A DNA stretch of 64,000 bases, taken from assembly GCF_002157505.1 (NCBI RefSeq), contig NZ_NFSC01000029.1, positions 62,001-126,000 on the forward strand. Direction: 5' to 3'. Made by a program: the position numbers and the translations under genes. Origin of the DNA: Arthrobacter agilis (lineage in GTDB: Bacteria > Actinomycetota > Actinomycetes > Actinomycetales > Micrococcaceae). Each line of letters starts with the position of its first letter. Within the stretch, counting starts at the first letter, position 1. This document shows positions 42,748-51,249 of this stretch, piece by piece. The notes under the pieces were generated by a model. That model did no database searches. It saw only the letters and a program-made list of their open reading frames with translations, and was not told the DNA's origin.

Positions 42748-43446
42748 TTAGCCGAGCGCTATGCCCGAGGGTCGGATGCTGAGCGACTCGACGGCCGCTT
42801 CGCGGGTCGCGTCGACGGCGAGCCGTACGCCCTTCGCCACCTGGTCCGGGCGGATCCAGGCCTCGGGCCGGTAGTCCCTGCCCTCCCAGGCATGCAGTTC
42901 CTCCTGCATGTCCGTGGCCACCCTGCCGGGGTGGATGGAGCTGACCCTCACGCCGTTCGGCCGCTCCTCCTCCCGCAGCGCGTCGGTGAAGGCCCGCAGC
43001 GCGAACTTGGTGCCGCTGTACACCGCCGATCCGGCCCCGGAGGTGTAGCCCGAGCCGCTGTTGATGGCGATCACCTGGCCGCCCGCCGCGCGCAGTGCCG
43101 GCAGCAGGGCGCGGGTGAGGGATGCGACGGCGAAGACGTTGACCTCGAAGCTCTCGCGCCATGCGTCGTCGGGCAGCTCCGCGATCGCGCCCATCCGCAG
43201 TACGCCGGCCGAGTGGATCAGGACGTCGAGGCGGGGGATGCCCGCGACTGCCGCGGCGACCTGCCCGGCGTCGCGCAGTTCTGCCGCGAACGGCTCTGCG
43301 GACGGGAACGACGACGACAGGTGCGCCAGGGCGGCCAGGTCGCGGCCGCCGAGGAGCAGGTGATGCGTCGAGGCGAGCTCGTCGGCGATGGCGCGGCCGA
43401 TTCCGCGGGAGGCGCCGGTGATCAGAGCGACGGGATTCGGAGACAT
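42748..43446 (-). CDS. Short-chain dehydrogenase/reductase
   Basis: This 232-residue protein has the N-terminal cofactor motif TGASRGIGRAIADELAS, HSAGVLRMGAI, the Ser in INSGSGYTSGAG, and YSGTKFALRAFTDAL with the catalytic Tyr-x-x-x-Lys. A C-terminal VSSIHPGRVATDMQ follows. It probably uses NADP(H). Substrate and pathway are unknown. ATG 43446 is the first in frame. Confidence 0.88.
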   Translation of the reverse strand: MSPNPVALITGASRGIGRAIADELASTHHLLLGGRDLAALAHLSSSFPSAEPFAAELRDAGQVAAAVAGIPRLDVLIHSAGVLRMGAIAELPDDAWRESFEVNVFAVASLTRALLPALRAAGGQVIAINSGSGYTSGAGSAVYSGTKFALRAFTDALREEERPNGVRVSSIHPGRVATDMQEELHAWEGRDYRPEAWIRPDQVAKGVRLAVDATREAAVESLSIRPSGIALG

Positions 43447-43595
43447 GCCTTCACCCTAGCAACGCACCGCCGGGAGCCGAGGGCCGGGAGGTCGCGGCCT
43501 GGTCGCTACCGTTGACAACGCCCCGGCGCTCGCAGACACTCGGCACAACAAAAGTGCACTGGCGAAAAACTTCCTCCCGGCACGAAAGGCTCACT

Positions 43596-44006
43596 GTGAC
43601 TTCCGGACACCTGACCGAAGAGGACGTGACGCGTGCGGCGTCCGTGCTCGTCGAGGCCTTCCGCGCCACCGACACCCGGGCGTATTTCGGCTGCTTCGCC
43701 GAGGATGCGACCTTCGTCTTCCACACCGAGGACCGCAGGCTCGACTCCCGGGGCGCCTACGAGCAGTTGTGGGCCCAGTGGCTGGACGGGGGCTGGCGCG
43801 TGATCGGATGCACGAGCAGCAACTCCAGGGTGCAGCTCCTCGGGGACGTCGCGATCTTCACCCACGACGTCCGCACGACCACCTCGACCGGTGGAGATCC
43901 GGAGACCACGCACGAGCGCGAGACGATCGTCTTTCACCGCTCCGGCGATGCCCTTCGGGCGGTCCACGAACACCTCAGCCCTGTTCCCGATGACGGCCGG
44001 GAGTAA
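43596..44006 (+). CDS. SnoaL/NTF2-like domain protein
   Basis: This 136-residue protein has a cone-like NTF2 fold pattern: VLVEAFRATDTRAYFGCFAE, DATFVFHTEDRRLDSRGAYE, then RVIGCTSSNSRVQLLGDVAI and ETIVFHRSGDALRAVHEHLS. It may be an enzyme or binding protein for a small ligand. GTG 43596 is six bases after GAAAGG; the upstream in-frame ATG at 43512 has no site. A terminator separates it from the convergent aldo/keto reductase gene. Confidence 0.72.
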   Translation: MTSGHLTEEDVTRAASVLVEAFRATDTRAYFGCFAEDATFVFHTEDRRLDSRGAYEQLWAQWLDGGWRVIGCTSSNSRVQLLGDVAIFTHDVRTTTSTGGDPETTHERETIVFHRSGDALRAVHEHLSPVPDDGRE

Positions 44007-44082
44007 GCGCGCGATGGCATCCTGTCCGCCGATGATACTGAGCACGGAGATCTCAGGCGCGGAGATCTCGAGGGCCTGAGCG

Positions 44083-44119
44083 CCGACGCCCGCCCTTCTC
44101 CAGGAAGCGCGGGCGTCGG
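44083..44119. terminator. Bidirectional terminator between convergent genes
   Basis: CCGACGCCCGC (44083-44093) pairs perfectly with GCGGGCGTCGG (44109-44119) across a 15-base loop, between genes ending at 44006 (+) and 44138 (-). A repeated GGAGATCTC stands just upstream. Confidence 0.6.
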
Positions 44120-44137
44120 TGGTGGCTCGAGCTGCGG

Positions 44138-45001
44138 CTACCGGGTGCCGGACAGCGTAGCGAGCTCGTCGGCCGAGAGTTCGAGCTCCGCAGCCTGCAC
44201 CGAGTCGCGGATGCTCTCGGGGCGCGAGGCCCCGGGGATGGGGATGACCGTCGGCGACAGGGCGAGTTCCCAGGCCAGGCACACCTGCTGGGGGCTGACT
44301 CCGTGCCTGTCGGCGATCTCCTGGAACGGTGTGAACTGCTCGCCGAGTCCACCCGCCTTCTTGATGCCTCCGAGCGGGCTCCACGGCAGGAAGGCGATGC
44401 CGTTCTCGCCGCAGTATCTGAGCTCGTCCTCGCTGGAGCGGAAGGCGGGCGAGAACTGGTTCTGCACCGATACCAGCCTTCCGCCGAGGATCTCGTTCGA
44501 GAGCTTGATCTGGTCCACGGTGGCGTTCGAGATGCCCGCCATGCGGATCACGCCCTCGTCGAGCAGGTCCTTCACGGCTCCCACCGAGTCCTCGTAGGGG
44601 ACCTCAGGGTCCGGTCGGTGGAACTGGTACAGGCCGATCGCGTCGACGCCGAGCCGTTTGAGCGAGGCCTTCGCGGCCTCCTTGAGGTAGTCGGGACGGC
44701 CGTTCAGCGTCCACGACCCGTCGCCGGGACGCAGGTGGCCACCCTTGGTCGCAACCAGCACGGACGAGCTGTCCGAGCCGTAGGTCGCCAGGGCCTTCGC
44801 GATGAGCAACTCGTTGTGTCCCACCTCGTTCGCGTCGCGGTGGTACGAGTCCGCAGTGTCGATCAGGGTGACGCCGGCGTCGAGCGCTGCGTGGATGGTG
44901 CGGATGGAGCGGTCCTCATCGGGGCGTCCCTCGATGGACATGGGCATGCCGCCCAGTCCGAGTGCGCTGACCGGGGTACCGCCGAGTGGGCGTTGCTGCA
45001 T
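44138..45001 (-). CDS. Aldo/keto reductase
   Basis: This 287-residue protein has LGLGGMPMSI at the start, LIDTADSYHRDANEVGHNEL with catalytic Asp and Tyr, LVATKGGH with the Lys and GLYQFHRPDPEVPY with the His. A late VIPIPGASRPESIRDSV binds NADP. It belongs to the large AKR group related to potassium-channel beta subunits and YhdN-like reductases. It probably reduces carbonyls. ATG 45001 begins the fold. Confidence 0.88.
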   Translation of the reverse strand: MQQRPLGGTPVSALGLGGMPMSIEGRPDEDRSIRTIHAALDAGVTLIDTADSYHRDANEVGHNELLIAKALATYGSDSSSVLVATKGGHLRPGDGSWTLNGRPDYLKEAAKASLKRLGVDAIGLYQFHRPDPEVPYEDSVGAVKDLLDEGVIRMAGISNATVDQIKLSNEILGGRLVSVQNQFSPAFRSSEDELRYCGENGIAFLPWSPLGGIKKAGGLGEQFTPFQEIADRHGVSPQQVCLAWELALSPTVIPIPGASRPESIRDSVQAAELELSADELATLSGTR

Positions 45002-45075
45002 TGTCGTTCTCCTCTGAATAGACGTGCAGTCGCCATGGTAAGCACGATTCCGGATTTGGTGCCATCAACAACAAA

Positions 45076-46209
45076 TTACTTGTCCAGCGTGAAGATCCGT
45101 CGTACCACCCGGCCCTCGGCGAGCGCGTCGAGGCTCTCGTTGAGGTCCTCGATCGGACGCGTGTCGGTATGGAGGAGTTCCACGGGGAGGACGCCCTGCC
45201 GCCACAGGTCGAGATAGGCCGGGATGTCGCGCTCAGGAACGGCGTCGCCCATATAGCTACCGAGCAGCCGCCGTCCCATGCCCGCGAACTGCAGGGCCTG
45301 CGTGGTGATCTCCTGGTCCGGATGCGGCAGTCCCACGGACACCAGTGCTCCGCCGCGCGCGAGCAGTTGCAGGCCTGCTTCCAGGACGCGGGCACTGCCC
45401 ACGGCCTCGAGAACGACGTCGGCGCCCCCGTCGGTCGCCTCACCCACCAGACGGGCGGCATCGTCGGGCGCTCCGGCGTGGTGCGCTCCGCAGCGCCGCG
45501 CCATGTCCTGCTTGGCCGGAAGGGGATCGATGGCGATCACCGTGGTCCCCGGCACCTGGGCGGCCGCCATCACCGCCATCAGTCCCACAGCCCCCAGGCC
45601 GAAGACGACGACGGACTGCCCCTCCCGGAGTGCGGCGGTGTTCAGGACGGCACCGATGCCGGTCAGCGCCGCGCAGCCGAACATCGCGGCGATGTCGAAC
45701 GGGACGTCGTCGTCGATCACCACCACCGACTCGCGGGCGACGACGGCGTAGTCCGCGAACGCGGAGACGCCGAGGTGGTGATTGATGCGGTTCCCGTCGG
45801 GAGTGCGCAGCACGGCGGGCCCATGCAGGAGATCACCGCTTCCGTTGGACTCCGCGCCCGGGTAGCAGAGCGCCGGACGTCCGGCCGAGCAGGCCCGGCA
45901 CGATCCACACGACGGAACGAACACGAGGACCACGTGGTCACCGGCGCGGACGTCGTCGACACCGTCGCCCACGTGCTCGACGACGCCCGTGGCCTCGTGT
46001 CCGAGGGCCATGGGCAGTGGCCGGATACGCGAACCGTTGATGACCGAGAGGTCGGAGTGGCAGAGGCTTGCGCGCGCGATCCGCACCAGCAGCTCGCCCG
46101 GCCTCGGCTCGGGCACGGGAACCATCTCGAGGGAGAGGGGCCTGCTCCCTGCATAGGGCGCGGGCACTGCGGCGGCGCGAAGCACTGCGGCGCGCATCAT
46201 CGGGCTCAT
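45076..46209 (-). CDS. Zinc-dependent alcohol dehydrogenase (MDR class III-like)
   Basis: This 377-residue protein has the catalytic zinc Cys in ASLCHSDLSVINGS, GHEATGVVEHVGDG, and the structural zinc Cys set in SCGSCRACSAGRPALC. VFGLGAVGLMAVMAAAQVPG is the NAD fold. It resembles the formaldehyde/mycothiol-type and long-chain alcohol dehydrogenase group. Substrate unknown. ATG 46209 is preceded by GAGGGGA. It lies 49 bases from the end of the small paralogue gene on its 5' side. Confidence 0.88.
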   Translation of the reverse strand: MSPMMRAAVLRAAAVPAPYAGSRPLSLEMVPVPEPRPGELLVRIARASLCHSDLSVINGSRIRPLPMALGHEATGVVEHVGDGVDDVRAGDHVVLVFVPSCGSCRACSAGRPALCYPGAESNGSGDLLHGPAVLRTPDGNRINHHLGVSAFADYAVVARESVVVIDDDVPFDIAAMFGCAALTGIGAVLNTAALREGQSVVVFGLGAVGLMAVMAAAQVPGTTVIAIDPLPAKQDMARRCGAHHAGAPDDAARLVGEATDGGADVVLEAVGSARVLEAGLQLLARGGALVSVGLPHPDQEITTQALQFAGMGRRLLGSYMGDAVPERDIPAYLDLWRQGVLPVELLHTDTRPIEDLNESLDALAEGRVVRRIFTLDK

Positions 46210-46258
46210 GGCATCCCCTCGGAAAGGTACGGACTGCGCCATTCTAGGGCCGGTAGGA

Positions 46259-46768
46259 CTACTTGCGTCCGCCCGAGAAGATGCGGCCGATCACGCGGCT
46301 GTCGAGGACGTCGCCGAGCAACTCCACGGGGGCACCGGGCGGGAGGGGCACGCCGGGCCGGCCGCTCAGGGCGCTCACATTCACTCCTGCAAGGAAGCAG
46401 GAGCCGAAGGTGTCGAGGGAATGGGGCCCGACGAGGTCGTCCACGGGCACCCGGACCGGGCCGGCGCACCGGTCGCTGTCCGCGCTGTCCTGCCATGCAT
46501 CGGCGAACCCCGGTTCGGCGGTGGACGTCCAGGAGTAGGGCGCGCGGCAGATGTGTACATCCTCCGCGGGGCAGGTGTCGTCGATGAGTTCGTTGACGGC
46601 CTGCGAGACGAGGTCGGCGTCGTCCGGGTCGAGCTCGTACAGGCCGTGCAGGTAGGCGGTGAGCTCGAAGTAGTCGGTGGAACCGCCCATGTTGCAGTAG
46701 TGCATCCACGTTCCGTAGGGGGAGAGTCCTGCGAACTCCATCGCCGTCAGGGTGTCCTCGTTCTGCAT
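46259..46768 (-). CDS. Small conserved protein, paralogue of 11566-11868
   Basis: This 169-residue protein is of unknown function. Residues 1-65 align with the 100-residue paralogue: HYxNxGG, ELTAYLHGLYELDPDD and QAVNELIDD all match. It has a longer C-terminal half with two to three Cys residues (ICRAPYSWTSTAEPGF, CAGPVRVPVDDLVGPHSLDT). No signal or membrane helix is present. ATG 46768 has AGGAG nine bases upstream, and the paralogue's start matches it. The gap 46769-46994 contains the shared upstream element and no gene. Confidence 0.68.
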   Translation of the reverse strand: MQNEDTLTAMEFAGLSPYGTWMHYCNMGGSTDYFELTAYLHGLYELDPDDADLVSQAVNELIDDTCPAEDVHICRAPYSWTSTAEPGFADAWQDSADSDRCAGPVRVPVDDLVGPHSLDTFGSCFLAGVNVSALSGRPGVPLPPGAPVELLGDVLDSRVIGRIFSGGRK

Positions 46769-46879
46769 CGCGCTCAACTCCTCGTCGCGGCCCGCTGCTG
46801 AGCCTCTCCGATACTCCCGCGCGCACTTCAACTGAACCGGCCGATCAGGTTCTGTTTTGGCGCAAGGCCGCAACTCCAC

Positions 46880-46900
46880 CTCAAGGCCCCCGCGGGAAAA
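46880..46900 (-). promoter_or_regulatory. Conserved upstream element of the small paralogue pair
   Basis: On the minus strand this reads TTTTCCCGCGGG, then GGCCTTGAG. It matches the element at 11943-11964 with one base deletion and two changes. It begins about 130 bases before ATG 46768. Confidence 0.45.
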
Positions 46901-46994
46901 GCAGAGGATTGGGCCCGCCAGGTCGGTCAGCAGGTCCCTGGGGCGGGGGAAAGAAGTTCAACGGGTGGGTGAGGGCGGCCGGGTGAGGAGGATG

Positions 46995-47666
46995 TCAGGT
47001 ACCGGCGCCGATGAGGAACTGCGCGGTGTCCTGCATGTGTTCTTCGACCGCACGGGTCGCACCGACGGCGTCGCCGGTCTTGATGGCCTCGACGATGCTC
47101 GCATGGCGGTGGGGGCTCATGTTGCTGAGCGCCCGTTCCACTCCCGCGTACATGACGCTCATCCGGATGGATCCTTCGAGGGATTTCCAGGAGTGGAGGA
47201 GTGTCGGGTTCCCTGTCAGGAAGCAGAGCGCCTGGTGGAAGTCGAGATCCGCTTCGATGCGCTCGTCGAGGTCACCGTCGGACGAGTCCTCCATGCGCTG
47301 GATCGCGTCCTCGAGCTTCTTCACCACCGCGTCCCGGTTGTCCTGCTCCGACAGCATCCGGGCAGCGAGTCCTTCCAGCGCTGCACGCACCTGGAAGATG
47401 TCCCGGACGTCGCTGGCTCCGAGGTGGCGAACGGCAAGCCGCCCCCGCGCCCCGGCTGAGATCAGGCCTTCCTGCTGCAGCTGCCGCATGGCCTCCCGCA
47501 GTGTTCCGCGACTGATCTGCAGCTTCTCGGACAACTCCGTCTCCACCAGGTGCGTGCCGGGTGCGAGTTCCCCGGTCGTGATGGCCCGGCGAAGAGCGGT
47601 GAGGGCCTGCTCGCGGAGGTTGCTCCTGGCCAGCCCTCCGAGAAGTGATGCTGGTGCTGCCGTCAT
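46995..47666 (-). CDS. GntR/FadR-type transcriptional regulator of the transketolase locus
   Basis: This 223-residue protein has a winged helix at residues 12-80 (REQALTALRRAITTGELAPG, LSEKLQISRGTLREAMRQLQ) and an FCD ligand-binding domain after it (RDIFQVRAALEGLAARMLSE). FCD regulators sense sugar acids, organic acids or sugar phosphates. Its own promoter holds two TGTYRACA cores in a palindrome 22 bases before the ATG. The same core recurs in the control regions at 51.1 and 53 kb, so it probably controls the whole catabolic locus. Confidence 0.85.
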   Translation of the reverse strand: MTAAPASLLGGLARSNLREQALTALRRAITTGELAPGTHLVETELSEKLQISRGTLREAMRQLQQEGLISAGARGRLAVRHLGASDVRDIFQVRAALEGLAARMLSEQDNRDAVVKKLEDAIQRMEDSSDGDLDERIEADLDFHQALCFLTGNPTLLHSWKSLEGSIRMSVMYAGVERALSNMSPHRHASIVEAIKTGDAVGATRAVEEHMQDTAQFLIGAGT

Positions 47667-47687
47667 GGAAATCCTCCGCCAGTCGCT

Positions 47688-47713
47688 ATTGTCGACATTC
47701 CGATGTCAACAAT
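47688..47713. promoter_or_regulatory. GntR operator (autoregulatory site)
   Basis: ATTGTCGACAT (47688-47698) and ATGTCAACAAT (47703-47713) form an 11-4-11 palindrome with one mismatch. The cores TGTCGACA and TGTCAACA match the other sites of the locus. It ends 22 bases before the regulator's ATG. Confidence 0.7.
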
Positions 47714-47777
47714 GATCCTACAAACCGGCAGATGCAGGTCCGGTCACCGGCGCCGGGGATGCCGGTCGAGCAATACG

Positions 47778-48797
47778 TCATGACAGCTCGCTGAGGACCT
47801 TCTGCACGATCCGCTCGCGGGAGAGCCCGTACTTCTCGTGGAGGGTGGGCAGGGCGCCGGCGTCGAGGAACAGGTCGGGCAGGGCGATCGGCACGATCCT
47901 GGTGCCGGCACCATGCCGAACAGCCACGCCGGCCACGGTCTCGAACAGGCCGCCCACCTCGGTGTGGTTCTCGAGGGTGACGACGAGGCGATCCTTGCCC
48001 AGCTCGCGGAGGATGGTCTCGTTGTCGAAGGGCTTGATGGTGGGGGAATGGATGACGGCGACGTCGACGTGATGACGTGCGAGTTCCTCGGCCGCCTGGA
48101 GCGCCCGCATGGTCATCAGGCCGCTGGAGATGAAGACGACGTCGCGGCCCGGGCGTAGTTCCTTGGCCTTGCCGAGCTCGAACGTGTAGTCGTACTCGTC
48201 GAGGACGGTCGGCACGTTGCCCCTGAGCAGGCGGAGATAGGTCGGCCCCTCGGACGCGGCCAGCTGGGGCACGGCCTGCTCGATGTCCACCGAGTCGCAG
48301 GGATCCACGATGGTGAGGTTCGGCATGCCGCGGAAGATGGCGATGTCCTCAGTCGCCTGGTGGCTGGGGCCGTACCCCGTCGTCAGCCCCGGGAGACCGC
48401 CGACGATGTTGACGTTGAGGTTCGGTTCGGCGATGTCCAGGCAGAGGAAGTCGTAGGCGCGTCGGGCTGCGAAGACCGCGTACGTGGAGGCGAAGGGGAC
48501 GAGACCGGTTTCTGCCATTCCTGCAGCAGCACCGACCAGGAGTTGTTCGGCCATTCCCATCTGGAAGAAGCGTTCGGGGAATGCCTTGGCGAAGATGTGC
48601 ATGTCGGTGTACTTGCCGAGATCTGCCGTCAGACCCACGATGCGCGGGTCCTGTTCCGCGGCTTTGACCAGTGCGTGGCCGAAAGGCGCAGGAGCGGTCT
48701 TCTGGCCCGGGTCGGCGAAGGACGCGATCATGGCTGAGGTCTTCAGCTTCGGCTTCACGGCTGTCGTGGTGTCGGGGGCCTCGGTGGTGGTGCTCAT
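47778..48797 (-). CDS. Transketolase, C-terminal subunit
   Basis: This 339-residue pyrimidine-binding plus C-terminal half of a split transketolase has FGHALVKAAEQDPRIVGLTA, RFFQMGMAEQLLVGAAAGMA with the catalytic Glu, FASTYAVFAARRAYDFL, and a C-terminal TLENHTEVGGLFETVAGVA. It acts with the adjacent N-terminal subunit, both binding TPP at the shared site. ATG overlaps the stop of the partner by four bases (ATGA), fixing equimolar translation. In this locus it probably serves a specific catabolic step, not the housekeeping pentose phosphate cycle. Confidence 0.87.
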   Translation of the reverse strand: MSTTTEAPDTTTAVKPKLKTSAMIASFADPGQKTAPAPFGHALVKAAEQDPRIVGLTADLGKYTDMHIFAKAFPERFFQMGMAEQLLVGAAAGMAETGLVPFASTYAVFAARRAYDFLCLDIAEPNLNVNIVGGLPGLTTGYGPSHQATEDIAIFRGMPNLTIVDPCDSVDIEQAVPQLAASEGPTYLRLLRGNVPTVLDEYDYTFELGKAKELRPGRDVVFISSGLMTMRALQAAEELARHHVDVAVIHSPTIKPFDNETILRELGKDRLVVTLENHTEVGGLFETVAGVAVRHGAGTRIVPIALPDLFLDAGALPTLHEKYGLSRERIVQKVLSELS

Positions 48798-49708
48798 GCC
48801 TGGGACCCTTTCATGTGTCCTTCGGTGAGTTGATTCCTGCAGATCTGCCATTCGTGCTCTTCGATGCGCATGAAGTGGGCCTTTTCCCGCTCTTCGAGCA
48901 GGGGTACGCCCTTGCCCACCTTCGTGTCGCACAGGATCACGGAGGGTCGCCCGGTCGCGGCGGCCTCGCGAGTGATGTTGTCGAGTGCCTCCAGGAGGGC
49001 GGCTGCGTCGTTTCCGTTCACGCGCTGGGTGTACCAGCCGAAGGACGCCCACTTGTCCGCCGCGGGCTCGATGCTCAACACTGTGCTCGTCGCACCGTCG
49101 GCCTGCAGGGCGTTCATGTCCACCAGGGCGGTGAGGTTCCCCAACCGGTGGTGGTGGGCGCCCATGGCTGCTTCCCACGTCGATCCCTCGTCGAGTTCGC
49201 CATCGGAGAGGAAGTTGAAGACCCGCGACGGGGACTTCTGGAAGCGGAGCCCCAGTGCCATGCCGACGGCCACGCCCAGGCCGTGGCCCAGCGAGCCTCC
49301 CGAGATCTCCATGCCCGGCGTGTAGGACGCCATGCCCGACATGGGCAGCCGGGACTCATCGGAACCATAGGTGTCCAATTCGTCGACGGGGATGATGCCG
49401 GCTTCCGCGAGGGCGGCATAGTGGCCGATGGCGTAGTGGCCCGTGGAGAGCAGGAACCGGTCGCGGCCGTTCCAGTGCGGGTCCTCGGGCCGGTACCGGA
49501 GCTGGTCCGCGTAGACGGCCGCGAAGATGTCGGCCGAGCCCAGCGCCTGGCCGACGTAGCCCTGTCCCTGGACTTCCCCCATGTCCAGCGCATGGTGTCG
49601 GGCCCGGTAGGCAGCTGCTGCGACCTTGCCGACCCGCTCGGGAAAGTCGGTGTGGCCTGCGTCGCGGTCGTGGGTTGTGGTGGATGTCGGGGTTGGTGTC
49701 AGGGTCAT
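48794..49708 (-). CDS. Transketolase, N-terminal subunit
   Basis: This 304-residue TPP pyrophosphate-binding half has GRDRFLLSTGHYAIGHYAAL, MEISGGSLGHGLGVAVGMAL and SDGELDEGSTWEAAMGAHHH (the GDGE-type metal motif, here SDGE). N and D ligands follow in LTALVDMN. Together with the next gene it forms a complete transketolase. The change of the usual GDGE to SDGE is seen in split enzymes. The MFS carrier gene precedes it by 34 bases, making an MFS-TK-TK operon. Confidence 0.87.
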   Translation of the reverse strand: MTLTPTPTSTTTHDRDAGHTDFPERVGKVAAAAYRARHHALDMGEVQGQGYVGQALGSADIFAAVYADQLRYRPEDPHWNGRDRFLLSTGHYAIGHYAALAEAGIIPVDELDTYGSDESRLPMSGMASYTPGMEISGGSLGHGLGVAVGMALGLRFQKSPSRVFNFLSDGELDEGSTWEAAMGAHHHRLGNLTALVDMNALQADGATSTVLSIEPAADKWASFGWYTQRVNGNDAAALLEALDNITREAAATGRPSVILCDTKVGKGVPLLEEREKAHFMRIEEHEWQICRNQLTEGHMKGSQA

Positions 49709-49742
49709 GAGGTGTTCCTTCTGTTCCCGGTGGGGGTGTCGG

Positions 49743-51080
49743 TCAGACGTGCTGGGGCAAGGGAACAGACTTGCCGGCCTCGTCGGCGAGCCGGCGTTCC
49801 CGGGGGCCCCAGGTCTCACGGGTCATGAGTGCCGCGACGAGGCCGATGAGGGCGTAGGTGGAGAACAGCAGGGCCGGGCCGAGCCAGCCGAGCTGGATGT
49901 ACAGCAGGGTGGTGATGAACGGGGTGAACCCGGACACCATCGCCGAGATCTGGTAGGACAGGGAGGCTCCGGAGGCCCGGGTCTTGGCCTGGAAGAGCTC
50001 CGGGAACCATGCGCCCTGCGCGCCGGCGAGCGAGTTCTGGCAGACGGCGTAGGAGATGACGATGGTGATCATGATGCAGATGAACAGGCCCGTGTTCGCG
50101 AGGAGGAACATGGGGATGCCGAAGAGGGCGGCGAAGGCGCAGGACCAGATATAGAGCGGCCGGCGTCCGATGCGATCGGTGAGCCGCGCCCAACCCATGG
50201 TGGCGAAGATGCCGATGAATGATGCGACGCACAGGGATGTCAGAGTCTCGGTCCGTGTCGCAAGCTCGGTCGTGTTGAGGTACGAGATCATGTAGGTCAC
50301 GGCCACGGCATAGCCGGCGGTCTCGGCGACGCGGAGGCAGATGCCGCGCACGATGCTGCGCCAGTCCTGTCGGATGACCTGCACGATCGGGTTCTTGACG
50401 ATATCGCCGTGGTCCTTGACGTCCTCGAAGACCGGCGACTCGGGAACCTTCGACCGGATGATCAGGCCGACGATGACCAGGAGGATGCTGGCGAGGAAGG
50501 GTATCCGCCAGGCCCAGTCGCCGATCAGGTTGGCGCTGGAGAGGAAGACGAGGTTGGCCAGGAGAAGTCCGACGGGGAAGCCTGCCTGGACGATGCCGGT
50601 GTACTTGCCCTTGGACTTCCAGGGGGCGTGTTCGTAGCTCATGAGGATCGCCCCACCCCACTCGGCGCCGAACGCGAGCCCCTGGATGATGCGGACGATG
50701 ACCAGCAGGACCGGGGCGAGGATGCCCACGGTGGCGTACGTGGGCAGCAGGCCGATGGCGAAGGTCGCCAGGCCCATGATGATCAGGGAGGCCACCAGGA
50801 CGGGCTTGCGGCCGACCTTGTCGCCGAGATGGCCACCGATGATGCCGCCCAGGGGGCGGGCGGCGAAGCCGACCCCGAGGGTGGCGAACGAGGCCAGCGT
50901 CGCGGTCACGGGATCGGCTCCGGGGAAGAACGCCGGGCCGAAGTAGAGGGCGGCGGCAGTTCCGAAGCCGATGAAGTCATAGGTCTCGATGACTGCCCCG
51001 ACGCCGGATCCGACAGCTACTTTGCGGGCATCCTTCGTTCCATGGACGTGGCCTCGCATCTGCAGAGCTTCGTTGCTCAT
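49743..51080 (-). CDS. MHS-family MFS transporter
   Basis: This 445-residue proton symporter has 12 membrane segments. VIETYDFIGFGTAAALYF at helix 1, GGIIGGHLGDKVGRKPVL in loop 2-3 and GLAFGAEWGGAILMSYEHAP after helix 4 are MHS-family signatures (KgtP, ShiA, ProP relatives, which carry organic acids and polyols). It is the first gene of the operon with the split transketolase and so probably brings in the substrate. ATG 51080 is six bases after AAAGGA. Confidence 0.85.
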   Translation of the reverse strand: MSNEALQMRGHVHGTKDARKVAVGSGVGAVIETYDFIGFGTAAALYFGPAFFPGADPVTATLASFATLGVGFAARPLGGIIGGHLGDKVGRKPVLVASLIIMGLATFAIGLLPTYATVGILAPVLLVIVRIIQGLAFGAEWGGAILMSYEHAPWKSKGKYTGIVQAGFPVGLLLANLVFLSSANLIGDWAWRIPFLASILLVIVGLIIRSKVPESPVFEDVKDHGDIVKNPIVQVIRQDWRSIVRGICLRVAETAGYAVAVTYMISYLNTTELATRTETLTSLCVASFIGIFATMGWARLTDRIGRRPLYIWSCAFAALFGIPMFLLANTGLFICIMITIVISYAVCQNSLAGAQGAWFPELFQAKTRASGASLSYQISAMVSGFTPFITTLLYIQLGWLGPALLFSTYALIGLVAALMTRETWGPRERRLADEAGKSVPLPQHV

Positions 51081-51112
51081 GATCATTCCTTTGCTGAGGA
51101 GTGGGTTTGTCG

Positions 51113-51124
51113 ACTGTTAACAGT
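51113..51124. promoter_or_regulatory. GntR operator A, MFS-transketolase operon
   Basis: ACTGTTAACAGT is a perfect 12-bp palindrome 33 bases before the MFS start, with core TGTTAACA. A neighbouring TGTCGACT (51108-51115) overlaps it. It matches the autoregulatory site and the site at 52965. Confidence 0.65.
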
Positions 51125-51156
51125 GAACTGCTTCAAGTGTGACGCGAAGCACATTC

Positions 51157-51171
51157 ACTGTCAACAGTTGA
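51157..51171. promoter_or_regulatory. GntR operator B, MFS-transketolase operon
   Basis: ACTGTCAACAGT overlaps the perfect TCAACAGTTGA, with core TGTCAACA (51159-51166). Its core is 44 bases, about four helical turns, from that of operator A, a spacing that would permit cooperative binding. Confidence 0.6.
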
Positions 51172-51249
51172 CGGAGGGGTATCTCGAGGAGGGAGCGGGG
51201 GTCGGGTAATGGGACGCCCGACGGCGGCTGGACGTGGTCCGGCCCGCCC

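Noticed and set aside
47778-49708. Split transketolase read as 1-deoxyxylulose-5-phosphate synthase or pyruvate dehydrogenase
   Set aside because: The N-terminal STGHYAIGHYAAL and SDGELDEGSTWEA and the C-terminal GMAEQ motifs fit transketolase halves; DXS is a single long chain.
51106-51175. Possible phage attachment site or recombination repeat
   Set aside because: The palindromes match the GntR operator core found at three other promoters in the locus, and no integrase or mobile gene is present.
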